From a bacterium (lineage in GTDB: Bacteria; ARS69), in the NCBI GenBank assembly GCA_025774805.1, contig JALGZR010000009.1, positions 1 to 49,937 on the forward strand: a stretch of 49,937 nt of DNA, in the 5' to 3' direction. Below, one piece after another: positions 1 to 7,715 of this stretch. The position numbers were made by a program, and so were the translations under genes. Below the pieces are notes generated by a model, which searched no databases, had not been told where the DNA came from, and saw only the letters and a list, made by a program, of their open reading frames with translations. Within the stretch, counting starts at the first letter, position 1. Every line of letters begins with the position of its first letter.

Positions 1-967
1 CGTCTCCGTCCTCATGCAGCAGCGTCACGTTGAAGTCCCAGCGTCCGGCATCGGGAGCCGACGACGCGTGGGCACGGTGGCAGGTGAGGCACATGATCTT
101 GTCTGATGCGGTCGGACCCAGCGTGGAGGAAGTGGTATTCGTCGAATCCGCGGACTCGAACGGAACCGCCGCCAGATACGCCGTGGCCTGGGTGCCCCCG
201 GTGATGTCCTCGGTGCCGTTGTACAGGTTGTACACGCCCGCGACTGTGCCGCCCAGCGTGGCGCCCGACTTGTGGATCAGGTCCCCGTCGGGATTGGCGT
301 GGAAGTCGTTGTGGCAGTTTCCGCACCAGGCGCTCACGCCCGAATGGTAGGCCGTGTGGTTGTTGTTGGCCTCGGAGCCGAAGAAGATGGAGATTCCCTC
401 CGCCTCGGGAGCATCGTTCAGGAACGTCGCGACGCCGTCCTGAACGTTGGCGCCGGCACCATAGAGCAGACGGAAGTTCGTGTTGCCGTGAGGATCATGG
501 CAGCTCGTGCATCCCAGCGCCGTGGAGGGGAAAGTTCCTCCCGGCGCGTTTCCCGTCAGCGTCCCGTCGGGGCCGACGTTCTTGGACGGCGCGTCGATGT
601 TGTGACCGGCGGCATCACCGCTGATCCAGTTCGCCGAATCCGCACCGGCGTGGCCGTCGTTCAGATTGTCTTCCAGAAGGAAGGTGAAGTTCCCGGCGCC
701 CTTCTCGGGCGAGGGGGCCATCGGATCCGCGGCGAACACCGCGCCGAGCCCTTCGGCGTGGCACGAAAGACAGACGTCGCTCGGCGTCGCGTCCTTCAGC
801 AGATACGCGTTGCCTCCGTCCTCGTCCGGATCCACGAGCACGCCGTCTTGGCTGTTGTGCATCGTGTGGCAGCCATTACAGTGCGCGACACCGGCGTCGT
901 GGAAGGCGAATCCAGTGCTGGCGAGGGCAAAGCACCCTCCCAGGGCGAGTACAAGGGCTTTCCGCAT
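1..967 (-). CDS. Multiheme c-type cytochrome, doubled-CXXCH type (3' end cut by window)
   Basis: Reading back from ATG at 965-967 gives an uninterrupted frame of 322 codons running off the window start, so the C-terminus is missing. The N-terminus is a Sec signal peptide (MRKALVLALGGCFALASTGFA). Five CXXCH motifs are visible: CNGCH, CLSCH, CTSCH, CGNCH and CLTCH. The CTSCHDPHG context is typical of doubled-CXXCH cytochromes, so the product should be a periplasmic or extracellular electron carrier with covalently bound hemes. A strong Shine-Dalgarno (GAGGAGGTG) lies 6 nt before the start. The gene begins 20 bp after the NHL-repeat gene, so the two are probably one operon. The total heme number cannot be known from this window. 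Confidence 0.88.
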   Translation of the reverse strand, partial: MRKALVLALGGCFALASTGFAFHDAGVAHCNGCHTMHNSQDGVLVDPDEDGGNAYLLKDATPSDVCLSCHAEGLGAVFAADPMAPSPEKGAGNFTFLLEDNLNDGHAGADSANWISGDAAGHNIDAPSKNVGPDGTLTGNAPGGTFPSTALGCTSCHDPHGNTNFRLLYGAGANVQDGVATFLNDAPEAEGISIFFGSEANNNHTAYHSGVSAWCGNCHNDFHANPDGDLIHKSGATLGGTVAGVYNLYNGTEDITGGTQATAYLAAVPFESADSTNTTSSTLGPTASDKIMCLTCHRAHASSAPDAGRWDFNVTLLHEDGD

Positions 968-987
968 TGAGCACCTCCTCATCGGGA

Positions 988-2043
988 TCAGGTCTTCCCT
1001 TGTGGTTGCCGAGCCGACCTTGCCTGCATGATGCCTGCCGCGATGGACTCGGGCATGCGACAGACCTGAATCTTGCTTTGGAATATCTGGCCGACGTAGA
1101 TCTGGTCGTGATCGTCGGCCGCCAGGAGCGTGGGGTGGTAGAACCAGCCGGGGGAGGATCCCTTGCCGCCGAACTCGCCGAGGAACTTCCCGTCGAGCGT
1201 GAAGCACAGGACGTTGAAACGGTGCTTGTCGAGCACCATGACGAGGTCGCCGTCCTTCACCGCAACGCTCACCGGAAAGTTGAGCTCCCCGACGTTGTTG
1301 CCCCGGTAGCCGATCCCCCCGAGACGCTTGCCACTCCGGTCGTAGAGGTGGACCGTGCCCAGCGAAGAGATCGGAACGAAGATCGTCTCCCCGCTCACCT
1401 GGATCGAACCGAAGACCGCCTTGCGCCTCGCCTCCTCGGAGTGATCGGCGAGCAGCGGGAACGCGCTCAGAAAGCGGCCCGTGCGATCATAGGAGCAGAT
1501 CCGCGCGCGCCCTCGATCGAGAACCAGGAGATCGTCGTTATCGCCGATGGCCAGGGAGTGAATGTCCACCGGCGGCCCGTCCGGCGTGTCCGAAAGATCC
1601 AAGTCGGTCAGGAACTGCCCGTCGTAGTCGAAGACGGCGACCTTGCGGCCGCCCCGGATCGATCCGAGGACGTAGATGTATCCTTCGGAATCGACCGCGA
1701 CGCCGACGGGGCTCGAGAAGTGATTCCCCCCGGGGAACGCGTGCTTGTAGGTCCCGAAGCAGTCGAGAATCACGATCCGGTTGTGCCCCGTGTCGGCGAC
1801 CAGCACCTCGTGAGCGGTCCTGTCGACGAAGATCGCGGCCGGGCGCAGAAACGCGTCGGCGCTGCCGGGCAAGTCGAGCTGCCTCATGAACTCCGCGGGA
1901 ATGGAGATGGAGGCCGAAGCCTCCGGGCCCCCGGTTGCCACAATGAGGCCGAGAGCCAGCGCGACGAGGCACCCGGTCCGCGTCCCGGAGACCGGGACGA
2001 AACGCGAGGGGTCAGGAGCCGAGATCTTGTCGCCGGGATGCAT
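988..2043 (-). CDS. Secreted NHL-repeat (beta-propeller) protein
   Basis: A 351-residue protein with a hydrophobic segment around residues 22-42 ending in ASAS, read as a signal peptide. It then has repeated NHL blades with cores such as RPAAIFVD...EVLVADTGHNRI, SSPVGVAVDSEGYIYVLG, IHSLAIGDNDDLLVLDRG and FPVSVAVKDGDLVMVLDK. NHL repeats form beta-propellers used for binding; the sequence does not show the ligand. It lies first in an apparent operon with the multiheme cytochrome and directly downstream of the predicted sigma-54 promoter. NHL proteins accompany multiheme cytochromes in some metal-reducing bacteria, so a scaffold role in extracellular electron transfer is possible but inferred. 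The RBS is weak (GAAGAG), so the exact start is less certain. Confidence 0.85.
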   Translation of the reverse strand: MHPGDKISAPDPSRFVPVSGTRTGCLVALALGLIVATGGPEASASISIPAEFMRQLDLPGSADAFLRPAAIFVDRTAHEVLVADTGHNRIVILDCFGTYKHAFPGGNHFSSPVGVAVDSEGYIYVLGSIRGGRKVAVFDYDGQFLTDLDLSDTPDGPPVDIHSLAIGDNDDLLVLDRGRARICSYDRTGRFLSAFPLLADHSEEARRKAVFGSIQVSGETIFVPISSLGTVHLYDRSGKRLGGIGYRGNNVGELNFPVSVAVKDGDLVMVLDKHRFNVLCFTLDGKFLGEFGGKGSSPGWFYHPTLLAADDHDQIYVGQIFQSKIQVCRMPESIAAGIMQARSARQPQGKT

Positions 2044-2090
2044 TCAGGGCTGCTCTTCGGGGAATCGGATTGTGAATCTCTTCACATGCG

Positions 2091-2109
2091 TTAGCATCCT
2101 TTATGCCAA
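2091..2109 (-). promoter_or_regulatory. Predicted sigma-54 (-24/-12) promoter for NHL/cytochrome operon
   Basis: On the minus strand the site reads TTGGCATAAAGGATGCTAA. The invariant GG and GC are exactly 10 nt apart, as sigma-54 promoters require, with TTGGCA at -24 (consensus TGGCAC) and TGCT at -12 (consensus TTGCW). Transcription should begin near 2082, giving a leader of about 40 nt to the ATG at 2043. The divergent neighbour encodes a sigma-54 activator, which supports the call. Confidence 0.7.
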
Positions 2110-2218
2110 ACCGCCGCGTCGCCCCGTCTTTCCCGATCGTACAAACCCTTGAAAATGCTTGAATTATCGATTCCTTCCAGCGACCCGGAGACGGTTTGTG
2201 GCGACCGGGACCCGCCGC

Positions 2219-2253
2219 GCGCCATATGACGAGAAGGGTGCGCCAAATGGCGC
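2219..2253. promoter_or_regulatory. Candidate enhancer (UAS) sites for the sigma-54 activator
   Basis: Two related decamers, GCGCCATATG (2219-2228) and GCGCCAAATG (2240-2249), lie exactly 21 bp apart, about two helical turns. The second is part of the inverted repeat GCGCC-AAAT-GGCGC (2240-2253). They sit about 150 bp upstream of the predicted sigma-54 start site, the usual range for NtrC-class enhancers, and directly upstream of the activator gene. Assignment to that activator is inference. Confidence 0.4.
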
Positions 2254-2364
2254 TTTCGGAGGGCGGAAGAGGCGCAGCGGACGATCATCGGATAAGATCG
2301 AGTGGGGCGTTCGCGAATCCCCCGCCGGGTCCGGGAGCGAGCACCCCGACCCACCGGAGGAGCC

Positions 2365-3789
2365 ATGCCGCAGGCCGACGGGAGTGGAGGGGTCTTTGTC
2401 GTCGAGGACGAGCAGCTCCTCCGGTGGGGGCTCGTGACCCAGCTCCGCCGGGCGGGATTCGAGGTCGAGGGGTGCGAGAGCGCCGAGGACGCCCTACAAC
2501 GCATGGAGGAGAAGCCCGCCCGCGTCGTGCTCCTGGACATCCGGCTGCCCGGAATGGACGGGATGGAGTGCCTCCGGATCCTGCGGGAGAAGTACCCGGG
2601 CACCGCGGTCGTCATGATGACGGGGCACGGGGCCATCGAGTCGGCCGTCGAGGCGATGAGGCTGGGAGCCTACAACTACCTCACGAAGCCCTTCGACTCG
2701 CGCTCCGTCCTCTCCATGGCCGATGCAATCCTGGGCGCGGCCGAGTCGGTTCCCGCGCCGGCCCCGGAGACAGCTCGGGAGAGGACCCGGACGACGGTCG
2801 AGCCGGAGGCACCGCCCGGCCCGCCGGCGGGCTACCGCATCGACAACCTCATCGGGAGCTCACCCGCGATGGAGCAGATGCGGCGCCTCGTACTGAAGGT
2901 GGCGCGAAGCAGCGCCAATACCGTGCTTCTCACGGGGGAGAGCGGCACCGGCAAGGATCTCGCCGCGCAGATCATCCACTACTCGAGCCGACGCGCCTCG
3001 AAGCCCTTCGTCCACGTCAACGTCGCGGCCGTTCCGTCGGCGCTCTTCGAGAGCGAGCTGTTCGGTCACGAGAGGGGGAGCTTCACGGATGCCCACGCCC
3101 AGAAGCAGGGCCTGCTCGAGCTCGCCGGCGGCGGGACGATCTATCTCGACGAGATCGGAGAGCTCACTCGAGAGGTTCAGACCAAGCTGCTCCATTTCTT
3201 GGAGCACCGGTCCTTCCGGCGCGTCGGCGGCGTGGACCCCCTGCAGGTCGACATTCGGGTCGTCGCCGCGACGAACGTGGACCTGCGGGCGAGAATCGCC
3301 GCCCAGGAATTCCGCGAGGATCTGTACTTTCGTCTCCGGGTCATCCCGATTCACATGCCCTCGCTCGAGGGAAGGGAAGACGACGTGCTCGAGCTGGCCG
3401 AGCATTTCCTGGCCCGGTTCAACCGGCGTCTCGGGAAGCACTTCGTGGGCTTCGACGCAGAGGCCCGCAGAAAGCTGCGCTCCCACCGCTGGACCGGAAA
3501 CGTCCGGGAGCTCAGAAACGTCATCGAGCGCGCGGTGACCTTGGAAGACGGGACCCGAGTGGAATCGTCCATGCTCGTGTTCGATGAGGGACCCCGAGCG
3601 GCAGATACGCCGGAGAGCGCCGGCTCGGGCGAGCTTGTCGCCGGTACCGGCGGCCTCAAAGAGGTGGAAAAGCGGATGCTGATATCCGCCCTCGATCGGA
3701 CGAACTGGAACCAGGTCCGCGCGGCGGAGATCCTGGGAATCGGTCGCGACGCGCTGCGGTACCGCATGCGAAAGCACGGGCTTCTTTGA
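2365..3789 (+). CDS. NtrC/AtoC-family sigma-54-dependent response regulator
   Basis: A 474-residue protein starting at ATG 2365, preceded by GGAGGAG. It has a receiver domain (about residues 10-125; phospho-acceptor D58 in LLDIRLPG; KPF), an AAA+ domain with Walker A GESGTGKD (191-198) and Walker B IYLDEIGEL, and a C-terminal Fis-type helix-turn-helix (NWNQVRAAEILGIGRDALRYRMRK). Such proteins, once phosphorylated, oligomerise on enhancers and remodel sigma-54 RNA polymerase. The sigma-54-contacting loop reads GSFTDA (238-243) instead of GAFTGA; the essential Thr is kept. The gene heads an apparent operon with a solute-binding lipoprotein and a histidine kinase, which is its likely partner. 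The divergent cytochrome operon with its sigma-54 promoter is the obvious target. A longer frame begins at 2302 but lacks a comparable RBS. Confidence 0.93.
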   Translation: MPQADGSGGVFVVEDEQLLRWGLVTQLRRAGFEVEGCESAEDALQRMEEKPARVVLLDIRLPGMDGMECLRILREKYPGTAVVMMTGHGAIESAVEAMRLGAYNYLTKPFDSRSVLSMADAILGAAESVPAPAPETARERTRTTVEPEAPPGPPAGYRIDNLIGSSPAMEQMRRLVLKVARSSANTVLLTGESGTGKDLAAQIIHYSSRRASKPFVHVNVAAVPSALFESELFGHERGSFTDAHAQKQGLLELAGGGTIYLDEIGELTREVQTKLLHFLEHRSFRRVGGVDPLQVDIRVVAATNVDLRARIAAQEFREDLYFRLRVIPIHMPSLEGREDDVLELAEHFLARFNRRLGKHFVGFDAEARRKLRSHRWTGNVRELRNVIERAVTLEDGTRVESSMLVFDEGPRAADTPESAGSGELVAGTGGLKEVEKRMLISALDRTNWNQVRAAEILGIGRDALRYRMRKHGLL

Positions 3790-3812
3790 GGGACAAAAAG
3801 GGGAGCCGGAAG

Positions 3813-5588
3813 GTGTTCGACAAGTCGAAGGGTGTCCCACTCCGGGCACGAGGTTCCAGGGGGAGGAATGCGCGCGCACGGAGGGTGGCGCTGGCCGTGG
3901 CGTTCGGTCTCGCGGCGGGGGGATGTGCGCGGGAGGAGCCCGCCCCGAGCGGGGAAGGCGGCGACGAGCAGATCATCCGGGTTGCGGGCTCGGATGACGT
4001 CTATCCACTCGCCCGGGCGCTGGCGCGTCAATTCGAGAACAGTCATGCCGGCCATCGAGTCGTGTTCACGCCGCCGGCGCACACGCGCGGGGGGGTCGCC
4101 GCAATCTCGGTCGGCGACGCCGACATCGCGCTCGCTTCCCGACCCCTGACGATGGAAGAGAAGGAGACGGAGGCGACGTATCTTCACCTCGCCCACGATC
4201 CGCTGGTCTTCGCCACCCATCGCAACGTGAAGGTCGGGCGACTCACCCGCCAACAGCTCCTCGACATCTACAGCGGCCAGATCTCCAACTGGCGGGAGTT
4301 GGGGGGGCACGACGCGCCCATCACGGTCCTCGACCGTTCCGAGCACACGTCGCTCAAGGTGATCCTCCGGAAAGAGCTATTCGACCCCTCCTTCGCCGTC
4401 ACGCCGAGCGCGCTCGTCCTGGAACGTCCCGAAGACGTCATCACATCGCTCGTCATGGTCGAGAACACGATCGGCTACCTCTCGTTCGGCAACGCCCTTC
4501 TCGAAGGTGTCGCGGTCAACTTCCTGGGAATCGACGGGGCAAGGCCGTCGCCCGAGAGCCTTCGGAAGGAACACTATCCCTACACGCGCCCGTTCGGGTT
4601 TCTTTTGGGGCCGGATCCCAGCCGCGCCGTCATGCGGTTCGTCCAGTTCGTGTACGGGGAGGAGGGCCAGCGAACGATCGAGGGCCACGGCTTCACTCCG
4701 GTCACCATGAACCTCATCATCGCCGTGCTGCCGGAACAGGACCTCCTGGCTCAGGAGCAGCGGTATGCTCCCCTCGTGGAGTACCTCAGCCGACAGTTCG
4801 GCCTGCAGACGACCGTGACGCTCCGGCTCCTGCCGAACTACGGGGAGGTGATCAAGGAGTTCAAGGCCGGCCGGATCAACGCGGCTTTCCTGGGAAGCCT
4901 GGCGTTCGCCCTGGCGTACGCGCAGGCCGGCGTGACTCCGATCGCCCGTCCGGAAAAGGACGGGGTCTCCCAGTATCGAGGCCTCATCGTCACGCGAAAG
5001 GACAGCGGGATCAGGAATTGGGCCGACCTCCACGGCAAGTCTTTCGGTCTCGTCGACACGGCGACCACCGCCGGATACCTCTACCCGCTTCTCTACTTCC
5101 GAGAGCACGGCGCCGGGCGCCCCGAGGACCACCTCGGTTCCCTCGTGTTCACGGGTAGCCACGACCTGCTGTTCCTCAAGGTGTACGAGGGCGAGCTGGA
5201 CGCCGGTGCGGCCAAGAATCTCATGTTGGACGAGGTGGCGAAGAGGCGCCCGGAGGTCAAGGAGGAGCTCCGGATCCTCGCCGTCTCGCCGCCGGTGCCC
5301 AACAATGCTTTTGTCCTCGGACCGGACGTGGGTTTTCCGTGCTACAAGTGTCACCAACTCGTTCCCGACACCGGAGTCGAGGCCGCCGCTCTCCCTCCTC
5401 GCGAGCCGGAGGAGCTCTACGAGTGGATGACTGGTCTACTTTTGAGCCTCCACGAATCTCCCGGGGGTCCCGAGGTCCTGGAGGCGCTGGGCGCGGATCG
5501 GTTTGTGAGGACCACCGCGCGGGACTTGGACGAGGTCTTCCGAATGATCGATCAGGCGGGCTTGGATCCTCGAGACTATCGTCCCTGA
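3813..5588 (+). CDS. Tandem PstS-like/PhnD-like binding lipoprotein with a CXXCH heme motif
   Basis: About 591 residues from GTG 3813, with GGGAG/GGA upstream; TTG 3786 is an in-frame alternative. The N-terminus has a hydrophobic stretch ending in the lipobox AAGGC. Residues about 50-295 resemble PstS-like phosphate-binding proteins (VAGSDDVYPLARALARQF, LTRQQLLDIYSGQISNWRELGG, NTIGYLSFGNAL). Residues about 300-590 resemble PhnD/SsuA-type binding proteins (LIIAVLPEQDLLAQEQRYAPLVEYL, AGRINAAFLG, GLVDTATTAGYLYPL). CYKCH at 510-514 is a c-type heme attachment motif inside the second domain, where such proteins normally have a loop. No transporter genes are nearby; it sits between an activator and a kinase, so it is probably a periplasmic sensor presenting ligand or redox state to the kinase. 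That role is inferred. Confidence 0.85.
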   Translation: MFDKSKGVPLRARGSRGRNARARRVALAVAFGLAAGGCAREEPAPSGEGGDEQIIRVAGSDDVYPLARALARQFENSHAGHRVVFTPPAHTRGGVAAISVGDADIALASRPLTMEEKETEATYLHLAHDPLVFATHRNVKVGRLTRQQLLDIYSGQISNWRELGGHDAPITVLDRSEHTSLKVILRKELFDPSFAVTPSALVLERPEDVITSLVMVENTIGYLSFGNALLEGVAVNFLGIDGARPSPESLRKEHYPYTRPFGFLLGPDPSRAVMRFVQFVYGEEGQRTIEGHGFTPVTMNLIIAVLPEQDLLAQEQRYAPLVEYLSRQFGLQTTVTLRLLPNYGEVIKEFKAGRINAAFLGSLAFALAYAQAGVTPIARPEKDGVSQYRGLIVTRKDSGIRNWADLHGKSFGLVDTATTAGYLYPLLYFREHGAGRPEDHLGSLVFTGSHDLLFLKVYEGELDAGAAKNLMLDEVAKRRPEVKEELRILAVSPPVPNNAFVLGPDVGFPCYKCHQLVPDTGVEAAALPPREPEELYEWMTGLLLSLHESPGGPEVLEALGADRFVRTTARDLDEVFRMIDQAGLDPRDYRP

Positions 5589-5595
5589 CCGGACC

Positions 5596-7473
5596 ATGAA
5601 GCTCGAACTCGATCTTCTCGGTAAGGGGCGACTCTCCCGCCGGCTGTTGGGCGCCTTCTTCGTGATCGCCGCGGTCCTGGTCGGGGCCGGGATGATGGTC
5701 GCGGTCCAGATCACCGGTCGGAGCCTCGAGGCGCGGGCGAAAAGTCAGCTCGCCTCGGACGAGGGGATCGTTCATCTCGTTCTTCGCGATCTCGAGGAGC
5801 AGGTGACCCTCTACAGCGACTTGCTCGCGGACGCCGAGATCCTCACCGAGCACCTCGATCATCCGACCGACACGCGTTCGCTGACCATCTCTCTTCTCAG
5901 CGGCGCCCGCCGCGCGGGGATGCGCGTGCATCTTCATCGAGAGGACCCTCCGCGGAGCGAGGCCGGCGCGGATGTCATCCGAAAGGGGTTCCTCGGCATT
6001 CGCTCCATGACGCTCACGCGGGGCCCCGCGGGAGACTCCTGGCTGGCGGGGATCCAGAGCGTGGCGCCCGTCGAGAGCAGCGCGGGGATCGAACGCGTCG
6101 TCGCTGTATCGTTCCCGCTCACGCCCGCGTATCTTCAGGAGATCCGGGGGCGCATCGGATCCGACATCTCCCTGGTGGTGCTCGGCGATCGCGTGATCTC
6201 CACGCTCCCGGGGTCTGATGTCGCGACGCTGATGTCGCACCTCAGGGAGCTCGACTCCGTCGAGACGGCGGACCGCCCGTTCGTCATCGACACCGCCTCC
6301 GGCTCGGGACCGGTCAAGACGCGGGTCAGCCCCCTTCACATCGGCATGAGGGAAGAGGGGCTGTTGCTCCTGACGATGCCCATGAGTCATCTGCTGACGG
6401 CAAAACGGACGATCTTCCTCCGGGGTCTGCTCGTCACCGCCCTCCTTCTCTCCGGCGCGAGCCTTCTCTACCACTCACTCATTCGACGGGTCACGACGCC
6501 CCTGGAAAAGCTGTCGGAGGCCACGCGCGCCATCGCCCGCGGCGATCTCGATCTCCGGGTGGACGTGACCACGCGCGACGAGCTCGGGAGACTCGCCACG
6601 TCCTTCAACGTGATGGTTCAACGGTTGCGGCAAGCGCGCCGGGAGATCGAGGACTGGAACCGGACGCTCGAGCGTCGGGTGGAGGACCGCACGAAGTCGC
6701 TCCAAATAGCCCAGACGCAACTGGAGGGTGTGAACGCGCAGCTTCGCCGGGCCCTGGAGGAGCTGCGGGAGACGCAGGAGCAGATGATCCAGACCGAGAA
6801 ACTCGCCGCGGTCGGCCAGATGGCCTCGACGATGGCCCACGAGATTCGCAATCCCCTGTCGGGCATTCGGGCGGCGCTCGAGGTGATGGCCCCCGAGTTC
6901 GGGGACACGGAGTATGCGGAGGTGCTCGAGCAGGTCCTTCATCAGGTGGACCGGCTCGGACGCACCACGACCCAGCTCCTGAGCTTCGCGCGTCCGGCCG
7001 AGCCGCAGCTCGCCCCCACCCGTCTGAGGGAGCTGATCGAGAGCACCTGCTTCCTCGTGGAGGGCCAGGCCGAGAGGCAGGGCGTGGAGATCCGCACGGA
7101 TCTGCAGCCGCCGGATCGCGCGATCTTCCTCGATCCGCAGCTCACCGCGCAGGCCTTCCTGAACATCGCCCTCAACGCCCTGCAAGCCATGGAGGGAAAG
7201 GGGGCGCTCACCATCCGCTCTCGGTGGCACCCCGACGAAGAGGCGGTGAGCATCGCGTTCACCGACACGGGACCCGGCATGCCCGCCGACGTTCGCGAGG
7301 AGATCTTCACTCCCTTCTTCACGACGAAGCGCCACGGGACCGGACTCGGCCTCTTCGCCGTGAAGGACATCATCGAGAGGCAGGGAGGTGACGTGTCGGT
7401 GGCCAGTGCCCCGGGGGAAGGCACGGTGATTACCGTCCGGCTTCCCGCCAAGGACGGTGCGGCACCGGCCTAG
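5596..7473 (+). CDS. Membrane sensor histidine kinase (HAMP-HisKA-HATPase)
   Basis: 625 residues. TM1 spans about 17-40, an approximately 230-residue periplasmic sensor domain follows, and TM2 covers about 275-295. Then come a HAMP domain (TPLEKLSEATRAIARGDLDLR), a coiled coil (about 345-400), a HisKA domain with MAHEIRNPLSG (phospho-accepting H415), and a HATPase domain with NALQAMEGKG, DTGPGMP and GTGLGLFAVKDI. It starts 7 bp after the binding lipoprotein and is the third gene of the activator-lipoprotein-kinase operon. It should phosphorylate the sigma-54 activator in response to the lipoprotein or its own periplasmic domain; the signal is unknown. Its stop codon TAG is the first triplet of a dispersed repeat copy. 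Confidence 0.93.
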   Translation: MKLELDLLGKGRLSRRLLGAFFVIAAVLVGAGMMVAVQITGRSLEARAKSQLASDEGIVHLVLRDLEEQVTLYSDLLADAEILTEHLDHPTDTRSLTISLLSGARRAGMRVHLHREDPPRSEAGADVIRKGFLGIRSMTLTRGPAGDSWLAGIQSVAPVESSAGIERVVAVSFPLTPAYLQEIRGRIGSDISLVVLGDRVISTLPGSDVATLMSHLRELDSVETADRPFVIDTASGSGPVKTRVSPLHIGMREEGLLLLTMPMSHLLTAKRTIFLRGLLVTALLLSGASLLYHSLIRRVTTPLEKLSEATRAIARGDLDLRVDVTTRDELGRLATSFNVMVQRLRQARREIEDWNRTLERRVEDRTKSLQIAQTQLEGVNAQLRRALEELRETQEQMIQTEKLAAVGQMASTMAHEIRNPLSGIRAALEVMAPEFGDTEYAEVLEQVLHQVDRLGRTTTQLLSFARPAEPQLAPTRLRELIESTCFLVEGQAERQGVEIRTDLQPPDRAIFLDPQLTAQAFLNIALNALQAMEGKGALTIRSRWHPDEEAVSIAFTDTGPGMPADVREEIFTPFFTTKRHGTGLGLFAVKDIIERQGGDVSVASAPGEGTVITVRLPAKDGAAPA

Positions 7474-7524
7474 CCTGCACACCTCACCGGCCCCTGCTGT
7501 GGCAGCGGCTCGCCGCGCTTCGTC
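7471..7524 (+). repeat. Dispersed TAG-ended repeat, copy A
   Basis: Begins with TAGCCTGCACACCTCACC, whose TAG is the kinase stop codon, and continues with CTGCTGTGGCAGCGGCTCGC and CGCGCTTCGTC. It closely matches copy D at 49081-49139. Internal complementarity (GCTG-TGG-CAGC and GCGG-CTCG-CCGC) allows small hairpins. No ORF lies within it. Confidence 0.7.
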
Positions 7525-7592
7525 GTTGGGGCACCTCCGCCCTGCGACGGGGCTACGGCCCCGCCTCGGGCGAAAGCACCCCTCATGGTCCG

Positions 7593-7614
7593 AGCGCGCT
7601 GAAAGGGCGCTTTT
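7593..7614 (+). terminator. Possible rho-independent terminator after the kinase operon
   Basis: AGCGC (7593-7597) pairs with GCGCT (7607-7611) around a 9-nt loop and is followed by TTTT. The stem is short (5 bp), so the call is weak. A second hairpin, GGGGC-TACG-GCCCC at 7549-7562, lies just upstream. Confidence 0.35.
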
Positions 7615-7715
7615 GTCGAACTTCCCAACGCCCTATTCTAGTATCTTTGATTCGAGCGAGCTGCCGGAACAGGTACGGCACACATCGTCTACCATCTACC
7701 TGCCGGAGGTCCGCC

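Noticed and set aside
7613-7640. TTGTCG/TATTCT as a promoter for the beta-helix gene
   Set aside because: The spacing is only 15 bp and both hexamers are weak; it cannot be called with confidence.
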